Notes under the pieces: generated by a model
Seen by the model: only the letters and a program-made list of their open reading frames with translations
What the model was told of the DNA's origin: nothing
Databases searched by the model: none
Program-made: the position numbers and the translations under genes
Assembly (NCBI RefSeq): GCF_038396675.1
Contig: NC_088926.1
Span: forward strand, 11,663,001 to 11,727,000
Reading direction: 5' to 3'
DNA: 64,000 bases
From: Hydra vulgaris
Lineage: Eukaryota; Cnidaria; Hydrozoa; Anthoathecata; Hydridae
Part shown: one piece after another, positions 35,764-48,900 of the stretch
How the letters are laid out: the number at the start of each line of letters is the position of its first letter
Numbering within the stretch: the first letter of the stretch is position 1

Positions 35764-38700
35764 CTCTATATTTTTTAATGAATATGCTTTCTCCACATCC
35801 CAAGGTGGATAGGTTTCAAAAATAACTGCAAGCTGTTCACTCAAACTAAAAAAAATTAAAAAAAAAACTTGTACAAGATTGATATCAAACATTTACTTTT
35901 ATTGTTTTAAACCTTTTGAAAATTACCTTATATCTTCACAAAAATCTTCAATAAAGTCAGATTGACCAAACTCTGGGTAGACAAAGTAACAAGGCCAGTG
36001 AAGCATTTTTCTATCATCTAAATATAACTTCCCACTTTCTGGTTTGTTTAATGTGTTCAAAAGCTGCTCTATATGTTGAGGTGTGGAACCACTTTCGAAA
36101 TTTATTTTGCGAGACTAAAAAAATCAAAAAATAAATTAATAATTATTTAACACCATAATCATACCAGATTATTAACAAAAATACAAAAAACAATGCACAA
36201 ATATGCAAGACAATGACAATATATTATGAGCACAAATAGTTAAAAAACCTTTTGATGAATTTTTTTTAACTTTTTGTCTTGATGAAATTTTAAAAGCTCT
36301 ATCTCTGTTTGTGTGGATAGGATAAGCTTCCAAATGTTCTGAGTACTCTTGTACCTATAACATCAATACAATAGACACAAGCATATTTCTAGCTAGAAGG
36401 TACTTCAATTCGTGTAGCTTGAGAAGGTGGACAATATGAGCTAAATATTAGCTGCTTGGATGTTGGACAACATGAGCTAAATTTTATGTATGTTGATACT
36501 GGTGTAGAATGAGGATGACTTGCAAAAAATTAGGGTAATTGGAGCTAAACCAACCCCGCCCCGACCCCTAACTGCCCCCTTCCTAGAACTACGTGTCCTT
36601 TAATCATAAAAATTGTTTTTTTGTTCTATCATAAACTAGATCAAAATTCATCGACAGATTTCAAATTTCATCAAAAAATCTCTTTTCGTTTAAGATTTAT
36701 AACTATGCAAAGTCTAAAATTACCCCCTGAAATAACTTTAAATGGTCTCAACTTTTAAACGAAAATTTTTTTTTTGATGTAATTTGAAATCTATTGATGA
36801 ATTTTGATCTAGTTTAATATAAAACAAGCAAAAAATTGAAATGTGTTTTTAGAAACAATACCCTAGGGGGGATTCGGGAATCGTTTCGAACACCACAAAA
36901 TCATGCCCATGCCCCTGTATTTAGATTTTCAGAAATGTTTGTAATAGATTTATCAATTTTTTTTTAAAGTTTTTAAAAACGTTTGTTTAACATTGAAATT
37001 TACAGATGAATAAGTAATTTTCATTACTTTTTATTTACATTTTTATTAAAATAAAAACAAAGTAAAGCAACCTTTAAATATTAACAATTAGTAAAAGCTA
37101 GCAGTTGCTAATTGTTAACAGTTGCATAATAACTCCTTGCACGCGTTGATATACGAACTGAAAGCATGTTTATAGCCATTATAATGACATTTGATTGATA
37201 TGACCGAAATATCATGCCAATATTTTCAATCCATATCATAAGTTATTTATTTGAAGCATTCATTTAAAATGCATTAACATGCAAAAGAGCATAGTGATTT
37301 TGTTAAAAAATTTTGCATTTGCTGCTTCAGGAAAAGCAAGGATTTAAGACCAATAAATAATGCTGAAACAACTTATTTAAATCTAAATAAAAAGAAAAAT
37401 GACTACTCAAACCTTATATAAACTATATTCTGGAAAGGTTATTCAGCGGATAACCCTGACCTTCCTACCATGCTTTGCTCAAAATGTAGAAAAAGGCTTG
37501 CAGGGACTGATACTTACTTCATTATGCAGTAGTGTTATGAAGGTAATTATAACTATATTGATGTTTAATTTACTTCAGTTAAAATTTAGTTTCGCTATTT
37601 TAGTTATTATAGCTGCTATACATATGCTATAAAATTTAGACCTGAATACCTGAGTTATTAGAGGGAGAAAATGTGAATGTTTTATTTGTGAAAATGGGCG
37701 CAAATCAAAATTGGAAAAAATATTGGCCCCTATGTTTGAATGTGTGTCGGGAAAACTTGTTTATCAAGGCGCTGAAGATGTTTCAAATAAACCTGCAGAA
37801 AGACTAATTTGTCAAGATTGCTATGCCCAAGTGGGACAAGGAATTCGACATCCCTGTACAAAATTAGAAAGACAAAAGAATTTGACTGCCATTATAAAAT
37901 CAACATCCCCAACAACGCAAGGAAAAGTTCTGCCCAGCTCTATCAAAGATTTCAGCACAAATGACTCAGGGAACACCTTAGCTTTGAAAACTTTTGGTCC
38001 GAAGTAACTCACTATCTCTTTCGGAAAGACTGAGGTTAAGAAACCTTACTTTTCTCTAGACAAATTGAACAAACTTCAATTAAAACTACATTCCAGGTAA
38101 GTTTCTGTTGCTTAAGAATACTTTTAAAAATAAATTAGTTATGAGGTTAAAGCCAATTTTTGTAATAACTTCATTATGATTTCTAAGTAATCGCAACATG
38201 ATTGAAGTTGCATGATTTCTGAGAAGTGAGGCATGACAGAAAAGTGTGGAATCTGGTTTCAATATTAAACTAATTGAGAACAGCGAAATGATTGGAAAAT
38301 TATTCAATTGTGATTAACTCCCAGAATTAAATGAAAACAAAGAGGTAAGTAAACTAATACCAAAAAAAAAAATTTTCATCGTTAGATTGCAATTTGTATC
38401 ATTCATTTTAATTTTTTATGAATGTATAGTTGATAGAAAAAGATACTCCTATTGTGTATTGCAATGACATTGAAGAGCTTGTAGCAATGGTACTTCATCA
38501 CAGAAGTCAAAGAACAAATGATGTTGATAACAAATTAGGAGTAGATGGAGGACAGGGATTCCTTAAAGTTACACTGTCAATAACCCTAAAACTGGAGTTA
38601 AAAAATAATGAAATTCCAGAAAAAACTGATTTATTAATTAAGTAATTTTAAGCTTTGCATGGTTGTAAATCTTAAACGAAAAGAGATTTTTTGATGAAAT

Positions 38701-41700
38701 TTGAAATCTGTCGATGAATTTTGATCTAGTTTATGATAGAACAAAAAAACAATTTTTATGATTAAAGGACACGTAGTTCTAGGAAGGAGGCAGTTAGGGG
38801 TCGGGGCGGGGTTGGTTTAGCTCCAATTACCCTAATTTTTTGCAAGTCATCCTCATTCGACACCAGTATCAACATACTAGAAATTTGAGTATGCTCCATG
38901 CCTCTTAGTTACCTATCTTGAACAACAAAATTCCTTTGTACTCCTCTAAAATATGTGATTTCTCCCAAGGCCCCCCACTAAAAAAAGTTGTGGCTTACAT
39001 TTTTTGAATGAGGAAGTGTTTTCTAATGATAATCAAAAAAAAAATTTCTGGGGATGTGTTGCAAGGTCTTAGAGTATGTTCCTATGCACCGTGATTTGTT
39101 GTTGAGTTTAATGCCTGCTAAAAAATGCATTGATTTAGTTCAAAAAATGCTAATACAGTTTATGCTGAATATGATGAACACATTGCATGTATTACTATTG
39201 ATAGAGCTTTTGTAGCAGAAAGTGGATGTTTAAGTAATTAATGACAAAGAAGACTTTTCCGAATTTTAAGTTGTAATAAAAGAGAAGCATGACTCTATTG
39301 AACTGACTGATCCATTGATGATTGCACCATTAAGAAATTGTTTTGCCATTCTCTGACAAAAAATGAATAAACACTTCAAAAATACATAGTAGATGAATAT
39401 GGTAAAGGCCTTCCACTAAGACTCCAAAACTCGCTGGAGTATCTTACACACAATGCTCCAACGTTTTGTAAAAAATTGAAAAATTGCACTCTCAAGTTGT
39501 TGATCCACTTTGAGCCTAAAATTGAGATAACTGATAAGGAGTTCGATGCAATTTTATGACTTGTTGTTGTTTTATGACCTGTTCCAGTAAACTTAGTTGT
39601 GGAAGCATTGTTCCAAAATAATGCAGCAATGTTGTCAGCTGGTACAACACTATTGTTCATAATAAATAACCATAATAAATAAATACAAATTTAACTGTTA
39701 AGTTGAAAGCTATGTTGGTGCAACAATTCAATGAGTGACGTATAACTTTTCCCAGATTAATACAATATTTGCACAAGGGCCATCAACATTACAAGAATTT
39801 TGATCCAGCGCTATCTTTTGAGCACCTTAGCAAATCAGCCATTGTAAATACCATTGCTCGATGGATGGACTCAATCAGTATATAATCCTCTCCCTTCAAC
39901 CAGTGTTTCTTCTGACAGTGATTCTCTTGACAACACTGTAATTGCTTGTCTATAATAACTTGTCATTGAAAGAAAAGCTTGATATGGTAGTTTTGAATGA
40001 GATTTTCAACTTGTAACAACAGTCACAAAACTGCAATCATCTCTTAAAGATGATACTCTGAATGCCCTATTTTTCTTATGGGCATTTTTTACAAAAGAGA
40101 AAAAAGCAAAAAAAAGAAAGTTTTTTATTTTGATATAAAATAAAAATTGAAATTTTTACAACTAATTTGAGATTTTATTCATATTATAAAATAATTTAAT
40201 TAACGGTATTATACTGGTATTTAAATTATTCAGTACCAAAACACCTTTAAATAATATCGGTATTAGATGCACTACTTCTCATTATACTATCAACATATCT
40301 ATTGAATTTGACTAAAAGACAATCTAGAAAAACAAATTTATAAAACTGATTTTATTTCATAAAGAAATATTAAAAACAAGAAAAATTTTATACCATTATT
40401 CCATCAATTAACTCTTTTCGTTTCTTGATATCTTTAACTGCTCTCATTTCCTTTTTTCGTTGATCTCTTTCTTTTTGTTTCTGGAAAACAATTTATCATT
40501 TTCTATCTAAAAATCATCTTAATTGACTTAAGTTATCTTAAATTTACTTTTATACTTACAATTTGTACATAACATTTTTTTTTTAACTCTATCATCTTTA
40601 AATCATCCTTATCAATGTTTTCGAAATGTTAAGAATAATAAAATCTTAAAACTTAGAATGAATATGAAATACCAAATTTTTCAAAGAGTTAAATTTGCTT
40701 TTCATCAAAAAAACTGAATAATCAACCATTAAATAAAAAATAAAGGTAAACGGTATAGAAACAATTGTTAAACTAACATTTTAGCATGTTTAGTTTTCAG
40801 AAAAAGTACAATAATAACAATAATAAAATAAAAGAAAATTTGACAAACATAGATAAACCTAGTATGAAACAATAAGTCAAGAAACTTTTAAAATTTGCTA
40901 AACCAAAATTTGAAAAAAATCAAACACACTTTAATAAAAGTAAAGTAGAAAAGATATTGCAAGACCTTTGTCACACCATTCAATGCATTCTTTATATTTT
41001 TCCAGATCAAAGCAACATATAGCACCACGAGTAATGGCTTTCTTATGTGAAGAATCAAACTTTAGAGCCCATGTAGCATCCTTAAGAGCACTGCCATTAT
41101 TGCCTAAAAAAACATCAAATTTTTACTAAATTTTATCTAAAAACCTGATTTTTTTTTTTAACTATTTTTTTAATTAACTAAAAATTTAATCCTGAATATT
41201 ATACCTATTATATAAATATACTTTATGTAATCTAACTAGTGTTGTAGAATCAAGCATTAGTATGAATGAATTGCAGAAAACTTTAGATTTATACTTTATA
41301 CGGATGTAAAACTTTTTGACAGTGTTCAGAAAGTTGTTAGAATTTATGTCGAGAATAAAAACAAAATTTATCAATCTTATAATTGAAGAAAGAGGTATTG
41401 CTAATTTAAATTTAATAGTAAAAATATCAATTGAGGTCAAACCTTTTTAAAGGTTATCAATGTTTTGATAAACCTTTAAAAAGGTTTGACCTCAATGATC
41501 CCAAAAAAATCATTATTCTTTATCTGAAATATAGATCAACTTGTTCAAGATCTTTGATTCAAGATCTTTTGTCCTAAGATTGTGAAAACTTGATTGGTGA
41601 AACTTCTCTTTTTGTTTTTCACTTACATTTCCAAAATTTTTGGGAAACAGCCTTATTTTGATTTTATGATCACAAAAAACTTAAAACAACTACTTTTACT

Positions 41701-42880
41701 AAAATTTATGATTTTTTTTGCTGCCAAATGAGCATTACTGTTATTATTTTTGCTGTCAAATGAACATTACTATTATTAATTTCTTAAATTATTAATTTAA
41801 TAATTATTAATTAATAAATTATTATTTAAACTATTATTATTTAAACTATTATTATTTAAACTAATCTAAACTTTAAAGTTGTTATTAAAAAGTTGAAAAG
41901 TTTTTACTAAATTTTTTATTGAGTATTATTTGTAATTGGTATTATATGAAAAAGAAAAGTCTTTTTACATAGATATTGTAACAAAAACAAACAAAATCAA
42001 AACAAGCAATTTTTTTTAACCAGGAAACTTGGTTATAGTTATTTACAAAAATTGAAAATAACTTAAAATGCTTTTTGCATTAATATTTTGTATAAATCAT
42101 AATATATTGTAATTCAAAAAAAATTTACAATTTTAATAATATTAAAATTTTATATTTTACTGCAAAAAAAAAAGTTGTATGTTAGTATCTTAATAATTAA
42201 ATTAATATGTTTTCTTAAATTTTAAAGAAACGTAGATGTTCTCATAAATTTTAAGAGTTAAAAAACAAAATTTGTTCAACTAGTTAAATTAAAGATTAAA
42301 AAAACAATTAAATTGATTATTTATTATTTTTTAAGTAATATAGATTGGTATAAAACAAAATAGCACACCAAGACTTAATTTTACATGTTGAAAAAAATTA
42401 ACTTTTGATTTTTATTTATTATATTATTTTTATGCAGTTTTTATTTGTTTTTATATATTATATTTTATATATAATTTTCATGCATTATTCTTATTATCAT
42501 TTATATAATCTTTAAATTTGTTTGTTTTTGTTCAAAATTTCAACTTAATTTAATAATGTTGATTTAACATTAAATCAAAAAAAATTTAAAAAATAATATA
42601 ATCAATAAAATTAATTATAATGTCACAAAATCTAGAAATTAATAAAGATTGAAATAAAGATCATCTTGAGAAGGTTGTGAAGGAAGGGTGTCTTTTAAAC
42701 AAACAATAAATTACAAACATTCACAAAATTTAAACAAACAGTGAAATACAAAAGCAAAAACAGTTAATTTCAAAAAGTTTTTGTTCACTTTAATAAGGTG
42801 AAACCTCTTTGATGTGGATATGAAATATAATACATATTTTGCAAAAATAAATTTTAAATTTAATAACCTTAATGATAAAT

Positions 42881-42922
<42 letters not shown>

Positions 42923-45900
42923 TATAACAACAATAACAATGACAATAATAATATAATCACCAGCAAAACTCATTACAAAAACATCATTTTATATTATTTT
43001 GAAATTTTTTTAATTATGGCCACTTGTTTAAGGTTTTGAACAACTTTAGCAAAGAAGTTAATTGACATGTAATTATAATTGTAAATATGAGTGAAAACAT
43101 GTAACTATTGGTTTTTTTGTAAATCATAACAGTTACCAAAATTGAGATTCAAAGATAGAACAGCCAAATTTAATCTCACAATGAGCAAATAGGTTACTTT
43201 TGCTGTGTGGTAAAAAAGATAAAATAATCAAGATCTCTTAAATATTATGTTTAACACCAGCTAAAGAAAAAAAATTAAAATATAAAAAAAAATCTGTAAA
43301 AAAAACAAATCAAAATTACTAAAATAAGTTTCTATATTTAGAATTATAAGGTAGTGTCACTATTGAATTGTCAAACAGTAGAAATTGAATACGTAATTGT
43401 ATTTTACAGTTTCAGTTACATTTTAAGAACAAGAGTGACAACAGTATTAGTTGCAAATGCATGTGGTGATAACTTTAAATGTTTCTTTTTCCAGGAAAAA
43501 TATTTTTTATTACTGTATTTGTGATGCACCTTTATGATGAAGCTTTACTAGATTCTTTTACAAGGCAGAACATCATTTCCAATTTTGAAGTAAAAAGAAT
43601 AATATCTCTATATAACATCTACACATTTTTTTTTTAATTTAAGTTTATTCGTTTCCCCAAGGCAGAGAAGACCATTAAAGACGAGGAGGCTACTTAATTG
43701 TGGTTATAACCCTTTCTTAACTCTATAACTTCGAAAACAAACATTGATAAACAAAGCCGCTGCGCGGAGAAACAAAGTGAGCACGGTACTACCTGGGAAG
43801 TGGTGGGGATTGAACTCACAACCTCTCGCTTATGAAGTGAGCGCTCTACCACTACACCCCCTACTGCATTTACATACTGAACATCCAGCACCTCAGTTTT
43901 TAGGTAACAACTTGAGGTGCTGGATGCTAGTATATTAGCTTTAATGGAATTCAATCAACCACATGGTTAATTTGAAACACTCTATAACTTTTAATGGTAT
44001 TGTTAAAACTTTTTCTTGGAATTGCAAAATCCCTACCAAAAGCTTAGGAAAGAAATGTTCACTATATCAGAGAAAATTAATCAGAAAAAGAAATTAATTT
44101 TATAAATGGAAAGTTCTAAAATACTGCTACTAGGCATAAAAAAATTATCTTATGTTATTTGGTTTGTTTTTAATACCTGTTTCTTTCTTAATGAAAATTG
44201 ATTGCAAAAATATTGTTACTGGATTTTAGTTGTTATTAAAGATTTTTTTAAAAATTTTTGTTGAACATTAGTTTTTGTTGAACATTGTTTTTTTACTTGT
44301 GTTTTTATTTAAATATAGAAAGCACTGCGTTTTAAAATCCAAAAAACAGAAATCAAATTTCCTGAAATTTTTGTGGCTTTTCCTAAACTAATTTATTGTT
44401 TATCAACTAAGAAAACTTTTTATCAAAAAAACAATAAAGAATTTAATTAAATAATAAGTACTTCCTCAGTCTTTTTTAAAACAACCTTTTTATTGCCTAA
44501 ATAAAATGAAGAAAAAATTTTGTTTTTTTCTTTATCAGATACCTGTCAGCCATATATATTTGAAGCCTGTTATTATCTCTTATTTGAAGCCTGTAAATTC
44601 TTATCTCTTATTTGAAATCAGTAATCTTTTGTGAACTTGTAAGTTCTGTTTATCTGTCAAACAGAAGTCAAAACTTCTAAAATTGTGTATATAAAGAAGT
44701 GTAGTAAAGTAAAGTGATACAAAAGTAAAGTAAAGTCTTTCAAAAGTATTGCAGTTCAATAAAAATACTTCTGGGTTTATAAATATTTTCTTTTTGTTAC
44801 TATTCCTTTATTATAAATATAAATATTATGTGAAACAATATAAATTACAGACTAACTCATAATCTTTCTAAAGACTCTGCAAAGAGTATACTTTTTTTTA
44901 TTGGATTGTTACAACTTGCCCTTTTTATTGCTGACATTTGCTTTTTAGCGTTAGTTTCAACTTAAGCCACCCTTTTTTTCAATTTAATTATACTTTGTAG
45001 AGTAACTTAGTTTTATTTTATAATAATGATGGATTAATAAATGTTTAAGATTTTATATTTGTAATTTTGCCCTTCAAATTTTACTCTGCAAATTTTACCC
45101 CTCAAGAAAAGAGCCTAAAATCTAGAAAACTCAAAAGAAAAAAAAAGTTGTAACTCTAATTAAGGAGATTATTGCCTTAACCTTCATAGCTTTATCATTT
45201 CCTATAATGACAGCTGCTTTAGTGTTGGTTTTTTAATTTTATTTTTGAGAGATAGATGGTTGTCAAGCTACTCTTTCTTTAACAAATAGTACAAATAAGT
45301 TACGATTTTAGTACGGTAGATTACCACTATAGCAAAGGCAAGGAGATTTAATAAAGCTGCTAGACTAGATCCTTCATCTAAGCAAAATCTTAAAGTAGAG
45401 TGGTAGTCGGTATTGTCTAGTCATTTTTTACTTTGCAATTTAAACTCGATTGGAAGACATATTTTACAAAGCACATATATATGTTTTCATTAATTTAAGG
45501 AACTGCTTTACTGCTTTTAAGTGTCAGGTAAGAGTAAAAATTATAAAATCAAAACAAGTTTATTACAGAACATCTCTGCCAATCATTGTATTATTACATC
45601 TAATTTCAAAAAGCACTTTATTGACACATTAAAAGCACTTTATTGACACGTTAAAAGCACTTTATTGACACATTGAACGCATTTTACTGACACATTAAAA
45701 GCATATTATTGATACATTACGTATGTAATGTATCAATAATATGCTTTTAATGTGTCATCTAATTTCAAAAAGCACTTTATTGACACATTAAAAGCACATT
45801 ATTGACACATTAAAAGCACATTACTAACACATCAAAAGCACATTATTGACACATTAAAAGCACATTACTGACACATCAAAAGCACATTATTGACACATTA

Positions 45901-48900
45901 AAAGTACATTACTGACACATTAAAAGCACATTACTGACACATTAAAAGTACATTACTGACACATTAGAAGCACATTATTTACACATTAAAAGCACATAAT
46001 CAACACATTAAAAGCACTTACTTTGTTAAGAGAAAATTGAAAAAAAGTTTGTTCAAAAAAATAATAAATAAGCAACTTAGAAAGTATTTTCAAAAAAAGC
46101 AGCATAACTGCTGTTACGCTACTTTTAAAACACTTTTTTTTTATACAGCAAATGTTGTTTTTTTCGCATAAAACTCTACATATGGCAAATTTCCTTAGGG
46201 CAGGTGCCAGTACGGGGGATACTGATGCCTAAATTATCTTCCTAGAATAGCCCCTGCTATAACATTAACAGGTGCATTGCAAAAAGATTAAACATTAAAA
46301 AAGCTATAAAGAATTAGTATTGTAAAATTTAGTCGCTTTTTTTGAGTTATGCAAAAATAAATTACAGATAGAAAAACAAAGAAGAAAAACAGAAAAAATT
46401 ACAGATAGAAAAACAAAGAAGATAGCTAAAGTACAAGAAAGCAATTGACAGAAGATTTAAAATGCTGTAAAATTGTCAGAAAAATAAAAAAATGGTAAAA
46501 AGCACAGATGTTTACAAAAAAAAAACTATACAAATAACAGCTTTAAGCATGCAGGAACAGTTACAGTAAAAAGAATCTGACTTAATGACAAGTCATGCAA
46601 GACTAAATTCTGGTTAATGGTATAAGTAAAGATGTTCACTTGAGCAATGAACATGGTAGTATCTGTAGAAAACAAAAAAAGATGCAATTTTGAAAAGAAG
46701 TTAAAACTTAGTAACTAGAGTAGGTCTAACAATGTTCACATCATGTTTTTGGACCTTTTCTAAAAGTGAAAAAGACTTATTAAAAGAACCAGCCCAAATA
46801 TGACAGCAGTAAGAATAAGAGATCTATAGAGGTAGAGAATGGAATCAGGAGTAAGAATATGACAAGCAGCACAATTCAGAAGTAAGAATATATCAATAAA
46901 AAGAGGCAAGCTTAGCAGATACTAACTTTGCAATGGATTGCATATATAGTTTCCAAGAAAAGTCAGTACTGAATGTTAAGACATAAGTAGAGGACTCAGT
47001 AAGAGTGTTGCCATTCATTAATATAAGAATATCAATAATATTGCAATAATAATTAGCAGTAAATAACTGAGTTTTGTTTTGGTTAAAATTTATCATTGCA
47101 AATTAAAATTGCCACAAAACCCAAATTGTCACAAAAGAGAGATCAGATTCAAGGTTGGCTGCCATTTCTAAAGAGAGAAAAGATCAAGACTAGATTATAT
47201 AGTCACATCATCAGCAAACAGAGATTTAGAGATAAGATTTTCAAGATGATCAGGGCTTGTGATGAAGCGAGCGCGATCGCACTCCGCTCGTAAAACGCGC
47301 CCGTTAACGGTATTTTCAAACGTTTTAGGCGCGATAAACAACGCTCGTTCAGCTTATAACGAGCGTATAAAATAACGCTCGTCCAATAGTTCAAGATTAT
47401 TTTTTTATTTTCATGAAATATTTAAAAAAGATTTCTTATTAAAGATATTCTGTTATCTGATATAAAATATAAAAAGCACAACGTCGTTCTCTTTAGCACT
47501 AACGTAATGAATGAGCAGTTTAAAGTCGTTAATTGTCACTAATTTCAATAATGGAATGTGCACTCTGACAATATACAAGAAGTTTGGAAGTATAAAAATC
47601 TCTTTCGTTGAAGTAGTTTCATAAGTGTGATACTAATTCAAACATTTTTTGACGAAAGAATTATGTAACAAATAAAAAAAGATATAAAAAAGAAAAAGCT
47701 TTTTATGAGTATCGCCTTTAGCAATTTTCATGATCGCGCTCGCCGACGTTATCTCGAGCGCACATAATCACGCCCGATGAAAACATATTCTAAATTTACG
47801 AGCGCAATATAACACGCTTGACGATTTTCTTCATCACAAGCCCTGGATGATCATTCATTTTGGTAGCAACAACACAGGACCAAAGATGGAGACCAAGGTA
47901 CATTAGAAGTTATTTTCAATAACTTCTAATATACCTTGTGGGGTAAATTAGAAGCTATTGAAAATAAAAAAAATTGTTCATCAAAGACCACTTTAATACT
48001 GCAATCAGAAAGCAATGATTTAATCATTTTAAAAAGTTTCCTAGATACATCGTTTAGAGCAAGCTTATGGAGCAGATCAGCATGCCAGGCTTTATTGAAA
48101 AACTTTTATATTTCAAGAGTTATAGCCTTTGCAATCTCCAACTAATGAACAATAGAATCTTTCTGTAATAATAGCTAAGAAATTGTTTAAACAGCAACAA
48201 GTTGAAAAATAAGCTGTAGATTAAGAGAATCAAAATCAATCCTGATTGTCAGAGAATTAGTTGTTAGGCTCAAGATAATATATTAGAAATTTATTAAAAA
48301 GATTAAAAGACTTTGATAAAAGTAGTAAGAAGACTGGTTAAGCAATAGTTAGAGGGGTGTGAGCTATCTCCAGAGTTAAAACCATTTTCTAGCAGAAAGG
48401 AAAAGCTGATTCAGTTAAGCACTTGTTAAATAGTTTATGAGAGTAATGACAAAGCAGGAATGTTGTCACAATATGAAACTGTCCAATATCATCAAAAACA
48501 CAATTTAAATTCAGAAACAGCTTTGCTTATTTTTTCAAAACCTGAAAAGATAATTTACGTCATGTTTTTCTATGTCAATTCAGAACTGTTTAGAATAAAT
48601 GTATAATTAAACAAGAAAGAAGTGATTGTATATACAAATTTTAATTATTATATTTATTTTAGAATGAGGGAGAGAGTAACAAAAACTGATGCCAAAAATT
48701 GACAGTTTGACAAAAAGAGAGAAGGGGTTGAACATAATATTATGTGTTAGAGGCTGATACATGCTCCTTAACACATAATGCTACATTTATGAAAACAAGA
48801 GATAAAGTAGTTATTCTATAAAAACTGTAAAATCAAGATAACTCATATTTGTTAAATTATGCATAAAACTCAAATAAATTTGAATAAAAAAAAATTAAAG

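Larger units (their letters stand above)
46540..48470 (-). mobile_element. LINE family A copy, split by a MITE
   Basis: On the minus strand the block 47096-46893 reads [14 protein letters not shown] and LTFSTDFSWKLYMQSIAK. The sequence 46550-46800 aligns with 840-1110 and 60130-60380 (GTTTTTGGACCTTTTCTAAAAG). The right part (47846-48440) aligns with 1550-1950. The element lies in TTC4 intron 3 in the gene's sense orientation and is heavily degraded. A 593-bp MITE interrupts it at 47253-47845. Confidence 0.8.

Noticed and set aside
43694-43954. Frames of 64 and 86 codons
   Set aside because: They lie within the tRNA-derived SINE and adjacent palindrome; the sequence is explained as a SINE, not a protein gene.
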